Part shown: in pieces, positions 17,692 through 26,077 of the stretch
How positions within the stretch are numbered: position 1 is the stretch's first letter
Layout: each line of letters starts with the position of its first letter
Source of the DNA: Rathayibacter sp. VKM Ac-2857
Lineage (GTDB): Bacteria > Actinomycetota > Actinomycetes > Actinomycetales > Microbacteriaceae
Assembly: GCF_013205025.1 (NCBI RefSeq)
Contig: NZ_JABMLE010000003.1
Coordinates: forward strand, 1-64,000
DNA length: 64,000 nt
Direction of reading: 5' to 3'
Translations under genes and position numbers: made by a program
Notes under the pieces: model-generated
The model's database searches: none
Seen by the model: only the letters and a program-made list of their open reading frames with translations
Told to the model about the DNA's origin: nothing

Positions 17692-18743
17692 AGCTCGCGC
17701 ACCTTCTGCCGGCGGACGATCGCGATGAAGACGGGAGCGCCGATCAGCGCGGTGATGATGCCGACGTCGATCTCGCTCGGGCGCGCGACGATCCGGCCGA
17801 CGACGTCCGCGCCGATCAGCAGGACCGCTCCGGCGACCGCGGAGAAGGGGAGCAGCCAGCGGTGGTCGACCCCGACGATGAGGCGGCAGGCGTGCGGGAC
17901 GACCAGGCCGACGAAGCCGATCGGCCCAGTGACCGCGGTGGTCGCTCCGCAGAGGACGACGGCGCCGAGGGCCGCCGCGCCGCGGGCGAGGGCCACGCGC
18001 TCGCCGAGGCCGGCCGCCAGCTCGTCGCCGAGGGCCAGGGTGTTGAGGCTCTTCGCCGAGAGCACGCAGAGCGCGAGTCCGACGGCGAGGAAGGGCAGGA
18101 CCTGGCCGATGCTCGTGAAAGTGCCGCCGCCGACTCCGCCGATCTGCCAGGAGCGGATGCCGCCGGAGAGGTCGGCGCGCGGCAGGACGATCGCGCTGAT
18201 CACCGAGACGAGCGCGGCCGAGGTGGCGGCGCCGGCGAGTGCGAGCTTGAGCGGCGTCGCTCCCCCGCGGCCGAGCGAGCCGACGACGTAGACGAAGACG
18301 GCGGCGACGGCCGCGCCGCCGATCGCGACCCAGATGAAGCCGGTCGCGGTGGAGAGGCCGAAGAAGACGATGCCGGTGACGACCGCGAGCGAGGCGCCGG
18401 TGTTGACGCCGAGGATCCCGGGGTCGGCCAGCGGATTGCGGGTGACGCCCTGCATCAGGACGCCGGCCACCCCGAGCGCGGCGCCGGCGATCGCGGCGAG
18501 GACCGTGCGCGGGAGGCGCTTGGCGACCGCGGCCTGCGCGAAGCCGTCGGTCGAGCCGCCGAGCGCGGCGACCACGTCGCTCCACACCACGTCGCGCGAG
18601 CCGATCAGCACCGAGAGCACGCCGACCCCGGCCAGCACCAGGAGCGAGACGAGCAGCCACAGGGCGCGCAGACGCCTCGGGCGCCGCACGGCGGCGACAC
18701 CCGAGGCGGGAGGTGCGGTGAGGGTCACGCGATCGGAGCTCAC
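17688..18743 (-). CDS. FecCD-family siderophore permease (first subunit)
   Basis: A 351-residue permease. Motifs: RLPRTVLAAIAGAALGVAG, MQGVTRNPLADPGILGVNTG and GPIGFVGLVVPHACRLIVG, the last being the coupling-helix region that contacts the ATPase. Start GTG at 18743 lies 19 bases after the binding protein stop. It is the first permease of the coupled siderophore import operon. Confidence 0.95.
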   Translation of the reverse strand: MSSDRVTLTAPPASGVAAVRRPRRLRALWLLVSLLVLAGVGVLSVLIGSRDVVWSDVVAALGGSTDGFAQAAVAKRLPRTVLAAIAGAALGVAGVLMQGVTRNPLADPGILGVNTGASLAVVTGIVFFGLSTATGFIWVAIGGAAVAAVFVYVVGSLGRGGATPLKLALAGAATSAALVSVISAIVLPRADLSGGIRSWQIGGVGGGTFTSIGQVLPFLAVGLALCVLSAKSLNTLALGDELAAGLGERVALARGAAALGAVVLCGATTAVTGPIGFVGLVVPHACRLIVGVDHRWLLPFSAVAGAVLLIGADVVGRIVARPSEIDVGIITALIGAPVFIAIVRRQKVREL

Positions 18744-18762
18744 GCAGTCAGGCGGGAGTGGA

Positions 18763-19782
18763 TCACTCCGCCTTGTCCGCGGCCTCGGCCAGCATGGCGA
18801 GGTAGTCGTCGAGCACGTACGAGATCGACAGCGGGGTCGGGTTCGCGGCGGTGCCGAGCGGGGTGGAGGGGAGGCGGACGATGGCGTCGTTCGCGACGGC
18901 CGGGATCTGCGAGAGCAGCGGGTCGGCCTTGAGAGTGTTCACGAGCTCGTCGTCGCCGTAGGTCACGATGACGTCGACGTCGTTGAACGCGTCGGCCTGC
19001 TCGGCGCTCTGGGTGAGCGAGAACGCGTCGGTGGTGGCCGAGGCGGTCGCGATGCTCTCCGGCGTGGTCAGGCCGAGGTCCTCGAAGAAGGCCGGGCGGG
19101 TGTCGTGCGTCGTGTAGAAGCTGACCTGGCTGAGGTCGGTCGGGTCGACGTGGGTGAGGAACATCGCCGAGGCGCCGGCGAGCTGCGGGTGCGCGGCGAC
19201 CTTCTCCTCGATCTCGGTCTCGAGCTCGCCGATCAGCGCGGCGCCCTCGTCGGCCATGCCCATCGCCTCGCTGTTGAAGGTGATGGTGTCGCGCCAGGAG
19301 GTGCCCCAGGCGGTCTCGGGGTAGGCGACGACGGGCGCGATCTCGGTCAGCGTGTCGTAGTCCTCCTGCGTGAGGCCGGAGTAGGCGGCGAGGATCACGT
19401 CGGGCTGGGTGTCGGCCACGGCCTCGAAGTCGATGCCGTCGGTCTCGTCGAAGAGGACGGGGGTCTCGCCGCCGAGCTCCTCGAGCTTCTCGGACACCCA
19501 GGGGAGGAGTCCGTCGCCGTCGTCGTCGCCGAAGTTCGCGGCGGCCATGCCGACCGGGACGACGCCGAGCGCGAGCGGGACCTCGTGGTTGGCCCAGTTG
19601 ACGGTCGCGACGCGCTCCGGCTGCGACTCGATGGTCGTGGTGCCGAGCGCGTGCTCGATGGTGATCGGCTCGAAGCCGGAGTCGGCGGTGTCGGAGCCGG
19701 CCGCGGCGGACGAGCAGCCGGCGAGGCCGACGGTGAGCAGGGCGGTCGCGACGAGCGCGAGCGGCTTGGTGGCGCGGGGCAT
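18763..19782 (-). CDS. Iron-siderophore ABC transporter substrate-binding lipoprotein
   Basis: A 339-residue class III binding protein. The signal peptide ends in lipobox GLAGC (Cys23). The fold is seen in IESQPERVATVNWANHEVPLALG, QPDVILAAYSGLT and DVDVIVTYGDDELV. It captures ferric siderophore outside the membrane and hands it to the permeases encoded downstream. Start ATG 19782 has AAGGGAA upstream; an upstream in-frame ATG would abolish the signal peptide context. A DtxR/IdeR-type box lies about 60 bases upstream. Confidence 0.94.
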   Translation of the reverse strand: MPRATKPLALVATALLTVGLAGCSSAAAGSDTADSGFEPITIEHALGTTTIESQPERVATVNWANHEVPLALGVVPVGMAAANFGDDDGDGLLPWVSEKLEELGGETPVLFDETDGIDFEAVADTQPDVILAAYSGLTQEDYDTLTEIAPVVAYPETAWGTSWRDTITFNSEAMGMADEGAALIGELETEIEEKVAAHPQLAGASAMFLTHVDPTDLSQVSFYTTHDTRPAFFEDLGLTTPESIATASATTDAFSLTQSAEQADAFNDVDVIVTYGDDELVNTLKADPLLSQIPAVANDAIVRLPSTPLGTAANPTPLSISYVLDDYLAMLAEAADKAE

Positions 19783-19839
19783 TGTTCCCTTTCGGAAGGC
19801 TGTGGTCGTGGCGCGCATCAGGCGGTGGACGCCGAGCAC

Positions 19840-19858
19840 TAAGGACAGCCTAACCAAA
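19840..19858 (-). promoter_or_regulatory. DtxR/IdeR-type iron box
   Basis: On the minus strand TTTGGTTAGGCTGTCCTTA matches the actinobacterial iron-box consensus TTAGGTTAGGCTAACCTAA at 15 of 19 positions. It is 58-76 bases upstream of the siderophore binding-protein start and probably overlaps its promoter, giving iron-dependent repression of the whole importer operon. Confidence 0.8.
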
Positions 19859-19902
19859 GAATGTGCAGGTTCTCAGCCGGAAAGGGCCGGGGCGTCCCTA
19901 CC

Positions 19903-20430
19903 TCAGGCGGTGACGAGCTTCTCCACAGTGCGGAGGTTGCGGGTCGTCGTGGTCGAGCGGAAGACGGCGCGGGCCAGGATCTTCGCGGCCGGAGTGTCGG
20001 TGGAGGAGCCCTTCGGGCAGCGCCAGTAGAGAACGCCGTCGCCGCGGGCGAGCAGCTCGACGGCCGGGTCGGTCGCGCCGATCGCGGACTCGGCCGCGTC
20101 GAGGGCGGCGGGGTCGGAGCCGAAGACGACGTAGGGGTGCGCGGTCTCGTCGATGCGCTCGAACGGGTAGGCGGCGGCCGCCGCGGCGAGCGCCTCCTGC
20201 GTGACGAGGACGATCCAGGCGTCGTAGCCGAAGCGCTCGCCGAGGGCCGCCTCGAGCGCGGGCTTCAGCTCGGCGGGGTCGCGGTCGGAGTCGAAGGCGG
20301 CGTTGCCACTGGCGAGCACGGTGCGGACGGCCGTGCCGCCGACGCTCTCGACAGTGGCGGCGAGGTCCGCGCTGCGGACGGTGCGGCCGTTGACGTTCAC
20401 TCCGCGGAGGAGGGCGACGAGGCGGGTCAT
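19903..20430 (-). CDS. DUF1697 family protein
   Basis: A 175-residue protein with the diagnostic DUF1697 opening LVALLRGVNVNGRTVRSADL, then VRTVLASGNAAF and the C-terminal FRSTTTTRNLRTVEKL. It is the right length for the family. DUF1697 proteins are small cytoplasmic proteins of unknown biochemical function, widespread in actinobacteria. It is divergent from the next gene with 23 bases between starts. Confidence 0.93.
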   Translation of the reverse strand: MTRLVALLRGVNVNGRTVRSADLAATVESVGGTAVRTVLASGNAAFDSDRDPAELKPALEAALGERFGYDAWIVLVTQEALAAAAAAYPFERIDETAHPYVVFGSDPAALDAAESAIGATDPAVELLARGDGVLYWRCPKGSSTDTPAAKILARAVFRSTTTTRNLRTVEKLVTA

Positions 20431-20453
20431 GCCGCCGACGGTAGCGTGGCGGG

Positions 20454-21206
20454 ATGGCGCGCGGTGGACGGATCTTCGGGGGCGATGCGGCGCGGGCGGG
20501 CTCGGACACGCTGGAGGCGGCGATCCTCCGGGCGAGCACCCGCGGGCCCGGCGCGCGGACCCGGGCGGAGATCGTGCCGCCGTCGGGTCGGCACCTCGTG
20601 CTGCCCTCGACGTCGGGGACGATCCTCGCCGTCGACGTCGACGCGCTGGTGGCGCTCGCCGCCTCGGAGGATCTGCTGATCGCGCTGGAGCGGCGGCCCG
20701 GGGACTTCGCCGTGGCGGCGACTCCGCTGCTCTCGTGGTGGTCGGCCGACGAGACGGTGCCGGACGAGGAGACGGAGCGACGGCTCGACGCGCGCGCGCT
20801 CGCCGCGGTCGTGCTCGGGCCGGGTCCCGGGGCGGATGTCGAGTCGCGGCTGCGCGGGCTCGTCGCGCGCGGGGACGTGGACGGGCTCGCCGCGGCGCTC
20901 GCGCTGCTGGCCCGGGTGCCGGATCCGCCGGCGGCGTTCCAGGACGCGGCGGGGTTCTGGCGGGTGATGGTGCCGGAGGCGCCGTTCGAGCGGCGGCTGC
21001 TGCTGGCGCCGGCGGTGGAGGCTCCGGCCGAGCGGGTGCTCCTGCTGCTGCGCGACTGCGGCTTCACCGCGACGCTGCCGCGGCGGCGCGCGGTGATCGC
21101 GGCGGCCTGCGCGCGGGTCGTGGCGGCGGCGCCGGACCCGGCCGCGCTCGCCGGGCTGGCGGAGGCCGTCGACGACGCGCTGGAGAAGCGCTGGCGCGCG
21201 CTCTGA
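20454..21206 (+). CDS. Soluble protein resembling the C-terminal domain of DUF2254
   Basis: A 250-residue protein with no membrane segment. Residues 25-110 (RAEIVPPSGRHLVLPSTSGT, VDVDALVALAASEDLLIALE, RRPGDFAVAATPLLSWW) resemble the soluble region that follows the membrane part of DUF2254 proteins, including the barrel-like PGDFVxxGTPL pattern. The usual N-terminal membrane half is absent. The rest is Ala/Arg-rich helix. It may be a stand-alone descendant or decayed remnant. Coding is supported by codon bias; function unknown. Confidence 0.6.
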   Translation: MARGGRIFGGDAARAGSDTLEAAILRASTRGPGARTRAEIVPPSGRHLVLPSTSGTILAVDVDALVALAASEDLLIALERRPGDFAVAATPLLSWWSADETVPDEETERRLDARALAAVVLGPGPGADVESRLRGLVARGDVDGLAAALALLARVPDPPAAFQDAAGFWRVMVPEAPFERRLLLAPAVEAPAERVLLLLRDCGFTATLPRRRAVIAAACARVVAAAPDPAALAGLAEAVDDALEKRWRAL

Positions 21207-21285
21207 CCCACCTCGGGCACGTACCCAGCGACCGCCGCTCCTACCCCCGCAGCACCCGCGCAGGCCGGGTGCCTAAGCTGGACGG

Positions 21286-22569
21286 ATGTCCCTTCCCGGT
21301 CTCGAATTCCGTCGCTTCCCCGCCGCCCTGACCGCCGAGGGCGTGCCCGACGCCGCCACGGCCGCCTGGGGCACCGCGATCAACGCGGGCTTCCACGAGA
21401 AGGAGTACACGCCGGAGCAGTGGCGCGACTGGGCCGAGCACATGGTCGCCGACCAGCGCGAGCTGACCGCGGTGCACGACTCCGCCTCCCCCGAGGGCAT
21501 CGACGGCGAGTCCGTCCCGGTCGCCACCTACGCCGCGTTCCCCGGGTCGCTGCAGGTCGGCCGCGGGCGCGAGCTCGCCGCGCACCTCGTCTCGCAGGTC
21601 ACCGTGCGCGCCACGCACCGCCGCCGCGGGATCCTCCGCGCCATGATCACCGACGACCTGCGCCTGGCCCGCGAATCGGGCGCCGCGGTCGCCGTGCTCA
21701 CCGCGAGTGAGGCCTCGATCTACCGCCGGTTCGGCTTCGGCCGCTCGGCGTTCACCCGCTCGATCCGCGTCGACACCGGCCCGCGCTTCGCCCTGCAGGT
21801 CGAGCCGGCCGGCCGCGTCGAGGTCGTCGCGACGACCTGGCTGCAGTCGCGGGTGGAGGAGGTCTTCCGCGCCTTCCACGCGCGCACCCCCGGCTCGCTG
21901 ACCCGGCAGTCGCGCTACGCGGCGAACGCCGTCGGCACCGAGCCCGGCGAGACCGCTCCGGGCCGCGCCGTCCGCTCGGCCGTGCACCTCGACGCCGACG
22001 GACAGCTCGACGGCTACGTCACCTACAAGGCCGTCGGGCCGGACGAGGACGATCGCACCCTCGAGGTCGTCGACCTGGTGGCCGCGACCTCCGACGCCTA
22101 CCTCGGGCTCTGGGGCTTCCTCGGCGCCGTCGACCTCGCCTCGACCGTCACCTGGGACATGGCGCCCCTCGACGACCCGCTGACCTGGGCGCTGCGCGAC
22201 GCGCGCGTCGTCTCGGTGACCACCGTCTCCGACCTCATCTGGACCCGCGTGCTCGACGTGGCGGCGGCGTTCGGCGCACGACCCTGGACGAGCGACGGCA
22301 CCCTGGTGCTCGCGGTCCGCGACGAGCTCGGGCTCGTCGACGGCACCTACCGGATCACGGTCGAGGGCGGCGAGGGCCGGGTGGAGCGCAGCGACGACGC
22401 GCCGACCCTGTCGCTCGACGTCGCCGACCTCGGCACACTGCTGCTCGGCTCCGCCCGCCCGTCCACGCTGGCGCGGGCCGGCGCGGTGACGCTGGCGGAG
22501 GCGGACCACGAGAGCGTCGACCGCTTCTTCGCGCCGATCGCGGCGCCGTACTGCATCTCGTTCTTCTAG
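21286..22569 (+). CDS. Eis-like GNAT N-acetyltransferase
   Basis: A 427-residue protein with the Eis layout: N-terminal GNAT domain with acetyl-CoA motif VTVRATHRRRGILRAM, a second degenerate GNAT domain, and a C-terminal sterol-carrier-like domain ending in a free Phe carboxylate (CISFF) that in Eis acts in catalysis. EASIYRRFGFG contains the expected Tyr. Eis acetylates aminoglycosides and some host proteins in mycobacteria; the substrate here is unknown. The start ATG follows a short gap after the DUF2254-like gene. Confidence 0.9.
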   Translation: MSLPGLEFRRFPAALTAEGVPDAATAAWGTAINAGFHEKEYTPEQWRDWAEHMVADQRELTAVHDSASPEGIDGESVPVATYAAFPGSLQVGRGRELAAHLVSQVTVRATHRRRGILRAMITDDLRLARESGAAVAVLTASEASIYRRFGFGRSAFTRSIRVDTGPRFALQVEPAGRVEVVATTWLQSRVEEVFRAFHARTPGSLTRQSRYAANAVGTEPGETAPGRAVRSAVHLDADGQLDGYVTYKAVGPDEDDRTLEVVDLVAATSDAYLGLWGFLGAVDLASTVTWDMAPLDDPLTWALRDARVVSVTTVSDLIWTRVLDVAAAFGARPWTSDGTLVLAVRDELGLVDGTYRITVEGGEGRVERSDDAPTLSLDVADLGTLLLGSARPSTLARAGAVTLAEADHESVDRFFAPIAAPYCISFF

Positions 22570-22610
22570 ATCGCGCGAGAGCCCTCGGAGGAGGCGCGTC
22601 TTCGGGGAAT

Positions 22611-23113
22611 CATGCTGATCGAGTAGCCCGCGCAGCGGGCGTATCGAGATCCACCAGCGCCGGAACGGGAGCCTGCAGACCCGCCCTTCTGGAGCCGGCG
22701 GGTCTCGATACGCCCCTGCGGGGCTACTCGACCAGCATGACCGCGGGCGTCTCCTCCAAGTAGATCCACCACCGCCAGAACAGGAGCCTGGAGACCCGGC
22801 CTCCTGAAGTCGGCGGGTCTCGATACGCCCCTGCGGGGCTACTCGACCAGCATGGCTGCGGGCGTCTCCTCCAAGAAGATCCGCACATCATGCTGATCGA
22901 GTAGCCCGCGGAGCGGGCGTATCGAGATCCACCACCGCCACAACAGGAGTCTGCAGGCCCCCTTCTGCGGACCGTGGGTCTCGATACGCCCCCTGCGGGG
23001 CTACTCGACCAGCATGTCGCGGCCCAGCCGCGTCCTCTCGACCAGCATGGCGCGGCACAGCCGCGTCCTTTCGACCTGCATGTCGCGGCCCAGCCGCGTC
23101 CTTTCGACCAGCA
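22611..23113. repeat. Three REPIN-like elements and a 33-bp tandem array
   Basis: Complete 129- and 128-bp elements lie at 22611-22739 and 22889-23016, both A-type left and G-type right. Between them, 22736-22854 has a normal core and right end but its left arm is replaced by GCGGGCGTCTCCTCCAAGTA, an alternative end seen also near 22855-22880, 31063 and 61170. From 23014 three 33-bp units (ATGTCGCGGCCCAGCCGCGT core) follow at 23014, 23047 and 23080. No gene is seen between 22570 and 23200. Confidence 0.9.
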
Positions 23114-23200
23114 GGCAGCGCCCGCGACTCGCAGGCTCCTCCGGGCGTCCCCGCATGCGGCGTCGGTCATGCTGGAGGACCCGACCGCGAGGAGTTCCGC

Positions 23201-24382
23201 ATGGGCGCATCCGTGATCGTCGACGCCATCGTCGTGCTGAGCCTCATCGGAGCGCTCGTCGACGGCCTCCGCCGCGGCTTCCTCCGCACGCTCGGCGGCC
23301 TGGCGGGCGTCGTCGCCGGCGCGATCGCCGCCTCCTTCGCCGTCCCCGCCGTCTCGGCGTGGGCGGCCGGCAGCGAGTGGCGCCTGCTCGCCGTGATCGG
23401 CACCGCCGTGCTGTCGCTCGGCCTCGGCTACGCGCTCGGCGCGACCATCGGCGCGGTCTTCGGCCGTGGCGCCGACAAGGTGAAGCTCGGCCTCCTCGAC
23501 CGCCTGGCCGGTGGCGTCGCCGGCGTCGCCATCACCGGCCTGGTCTGGATCGCCGTCACCTCCGCCGTGTCGCTGCTCGGCGTCCCGCTGGTCACCACCT
23601 CCGTCGCGGGCTCCACCGTCATCCGCACCATCGACGACCTGACGCCGGACCCGGTCCGCGGCTTCCTCGCGCAGCTGCAGTCGACCGTCGTCGACGAGGG
23701 CACCTCCTGGGTCGTCGAGGCCCTCGACGCCCCGACCGAGGCGCCGGTCATCCCCAGCGTCGCGACCGACGACCCCGAGGTCGCGACCGCCACCGACTCG
23801 GTCGTGCGCGTCTCCGGCACCGCCTGGGCCTGCGACGTCGGGGTCACCGGCAGCGGCTTCGTCGTCTCGGACGACCGGGTGATCACCAACGCGCACGTGG
23901 TGGCCGGAGTCTCGGAGCCCGTGGTGGAGGCGCCGAACGAGCCGCCGCGCACCGGCCGCGTCGTCTACCTCGACGCCGCCGCCGACCTCGCGGTCATCGC
24001 CGTCGACGGGCTCTCCGCCGCACCGCTCGCCCTCGACGACGCGGTCGTGGCCGGCGACGACGGCGTGGTGGCGGGCTACCCGTTCGGCGGCCCGCTGACC
24101 CTCGGCGCGGCGCAGATCTCCTCCGACGCCACCGTCTCGCTGATGGTCGACGGCGCGCCGACCTCGCGCGAGGTGCTGACGCTCGCGGCCCTCGTGAACC
24201 AGGGCAACTCCGGCGGACCGCTCCTCTCCCTCGACGGCACCGTCTCGGGCGTGGTCTTCGGCAAGGCCGCCTCGGTCGCCAACGTGGGCTACGCGATCCC
24301 GCTCTCGGTGCTCGGCCCGGTGGCCGCCGAGGCGCCGGCGCTGACCGCGACCGTCGATTCCGGGCCCTGCCGCTCCGCCTGA
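23201..24382 (+). CDS. MarP-like membrane serine protease (CvpA/colicin V production domain plus trypsin domain)
   Basis: A 393-residue protein. Four hydrophobic segments in residues 3-140 form a CvpA-like membrane domain, followed by an extracytoplasmic chymotrypsin-fold protease with His (VITNAHVVAG), Asp (AADLAVIAV) and Ser (NQGNSGGPLL). Layout and length match mycobacterial MarP, an acid-resistance protease that processes cell-wall hydrolases. No PDZ domain. ATG at 23201 has GAGGAG seven bases upstream. Confidence 0.92.
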   Translation: MGASVIVDAIVVLSLIGALVDGLRRGFLRTLGGLAGVVAGAIAASFAVPAVSAWAAGSEWRLLAVIGTAVLSLGLGYALGATIGAVFGRGADKVKLGLLDRLAGGVAGVAITGLVWIAVTSAVSLLGVPLVTTSVAGSTVIRTIDDLTPDPVRGFLAQLQSTVVDEGTSWVVEALDAPTEAPVIPSVATDDPEVATATDSVVRVSGTAWACDVGVTGSGFVVSDDRVITNAHVVAGVSEPVVEAPNEPPRTGRVVYLDAAADLAVIAVDGLSAAPLALDDAVVAGDDGVVAGYPFGGPLTLGAAQISSDATVSLMVDGAPTSREVLTLAALVNQGNSGGPLLSLDGTVSGVVFGKAASVANVGYAIPLSVLGPVAAEAPALTATVDSGPCRSA

Positions 24383-24396
24383 GCACGAGCTTCCGC

Positions 24397-24467
24397 GCAC
24401 GACATCAGCTGAGAAGGGGGTCCCTCCCCCCACAGCGGAGGCACCCTCTTCTCAACTCATGTTGTGC
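24397..24467. terminator. Long inverted repeat between convergent genes
   Basis: Two 25-base arms (24397-24421 and 24443-24467) pair at about 20 of 25 positions, built on GAGAAG/CTTCTC and GCAC/GTGC segments. It fits exactly between the convergent MarP and glycosyltransferase stops and probably acts as a bidirectional terminator. Confidence 0.65.
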
Positions 24468-24479
24468 AGCGCACCCCGG

Positions 24480-25952
24480 TCACTCGGCCGGCAGCGGCCC
24501 GTCGGTGAGCACCAGTCGCAGCTCGTCCAGCTGCACCACGGTCGGATCGGTCGCCAGGTACGCCACGACCCGCGGGTCCAGCGGGAAGCGCGCCGACTCC
24601 TCGATCGCGATCGCGACGACGCCCTCCGAGGAAGGATCGGTCGTGAACCGATCGCCGATGTAGGGCACGTAGACCCCCGACGACATCCCCTGCACCAGCA
24701 CCAGCCCGCCGTCGAGCCCGCGCTCGTGCAGCACGCCCGCCACCCGCGCGATCCCGGTCGCCCGCTCCTGAGCGATGCCGACCGAGGTCGCCGCCGCGAT
24801 CACCAGCGAGGTCGCCAGCAGCACGACGCCGACCGGCCGCGCGATCCGCCACGGCAGAACGAGCCCGTCGCGCAGCGCCTCGGCGATCCCCACTCCGGCC
24901 AGCACGCAGAGCAGCCACGCCCACGCCACGTAGTAGTGCGGCAGCGCGACCGCGCTGATCAGGAGGTGGAAGACCAGCAGGAGCAGCGTCGCGCCCGCCA
25001 GGTAGAGCACCAGAAGCAGCCGCCGCGGCGCGAGCAGCGCCAGCAGCCCGCCGAGCACGAGCACGGCGAGCGCCGCCGGACCGACGCCCGACAGCATGAA
25101 CCAGAGGTTCGCCCACCACGGCGGGAAGCGGTACGGGGCTCCCGCGACGTCGATCATGTGCCCGCTCGCGTTGTGCTCGCTCTGGAAGTCGAGCAGGTAG
25201 CGGATCGCCTCGACCGGGTGCACCGGCAGGTAGGCGAGCACGGCGGTCACCAGGAAGGCGAGCGCGAAGGCGGCGAAGCCCCGGAGCGCCCGGCGGCGGT
25301 CGCGGATCATCAGCAGCGGCAGGAGGAAGACCGGCGCGAGCACGAGCGTCGTCAGCTTCGAGGTGACGGACAGCGCGAAGAGGAGGCCGGCGAACCCGAT
25401 CAACCAGCCGCCCCGCTCCCCCGCCGCCCCGCGCCGCGCCCAGGCCCAGGCGGCGGCCATCGCGGCGACCGCGAAGAGCACCATGAACGGCTCGAGGAGC
25501 GCGAGCCGGTCGATCCGGGTGCCGCCGGTCGCCGTCGTCCGCGGGAAGAGGAGGAACAGCCCGGCCGGGATCAGCGCCAGGACGGTGCCGAGCTCGCGCT
25601 TCAGCCAGAACCACAGGATCACGCCGGTGAGGAGGGTCACCGTGCCGGCCGCGATCCGCCCGGCGAGCAGTCCCTCGCCGAGCACGACCTGCGCGAGTCC
25701 GATCAGGTACTTCGCGGTCGGCGGGTGCTCGAGGTTGGGCGTCATGTCGCCGTGCAGGTAGCTCCAGCCGGCGGAGAGGTAGACGGGCTCGTCCGAGGAG
25801 ATGTTCGCCGCGCCGAGGTTGCCGAAGCACTGGTAGAGCGCCCAGAGCAGGGTCGCGAGGACGGCCGCGGTCTTCGCCGTGCCGATCCCGCGCGCCGTGC
25901 TGACGGCTCGCGCTGCGCCCGTTCCCCGTTCCGTGCCGATCCCCCGCTCCAC
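24480..25952 (-). CDS. GT39/PMT-like membrane glycosyltransferase
   Basis: A 490-residue protein with about eleven membrane spans. NISSDEPVYLSAG carries the acidic pair placed where ArnT/PMT-family enzymes have their catalytic Asp-Glu after the first span; NLEHPPTAKYLIG matches the conserved EHPP loop. It likely transfers a sugar or mannose from a polyprenyl-phosphate donor to protein or glycan at the outer face. The GTG start at 25952 gives a somewhat extended basic N-terminus; an internal start is possible. It is divergent from purL. Confidence 0.8.
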   Translation of the reverse strand: MERGIGTERGTGAARAVSTARGIGTAKTAAVLATLLWALYQCFGNLGAANISSDEPVYLSAGWSYLHGDMTPNLEHPPTAKYLIGLAQVVLGEGLLAGRIAAGTVTLLTGVILWFWLKRELGTVLALIPAGLFLLFPRTTATGGTRIDRLALLEPFMVLFAVAAMAAAWAWARRGAAGERGGWLIGFAGLLFALSVTSKLTTLVLAPVFLLPLLMIRDRRRALRGFAAFALAFLVTAVLAYLPVHPVEAIRYLLDFQSEHNASGHMIDVAGAPYRFPPWWANLWFMLSGVGPAALAVLVLGGLLALLAPRRLLLVLYLAGATLLLLVFHLLISAVALPHYYVAWAWLLCVLAGVGIAEALRDGLVLPWRIARPVGVVLLATSLVIAAATSVGIAQERATGIARVAGVLHERGLDGGLVLVQGMSSGVYVPYIGDRFTTDPSSEGVVAIAIEESARFPLDPRVVAYLATDPTVVQLDELRLVLTDGPLPAE

Positions 25953-26077
25953 CCGGCCGATCCTAGGCGGTGCCCGGACGACGGGCGGGTCGGCCCGGAG
26001 GGCGCCCCCGAGGCGCGAGCGCCCGCCCCGGTAGGATCGTCGCGCATCCCCACCCTCTCTCCTGGAGCCTCCAGCAC

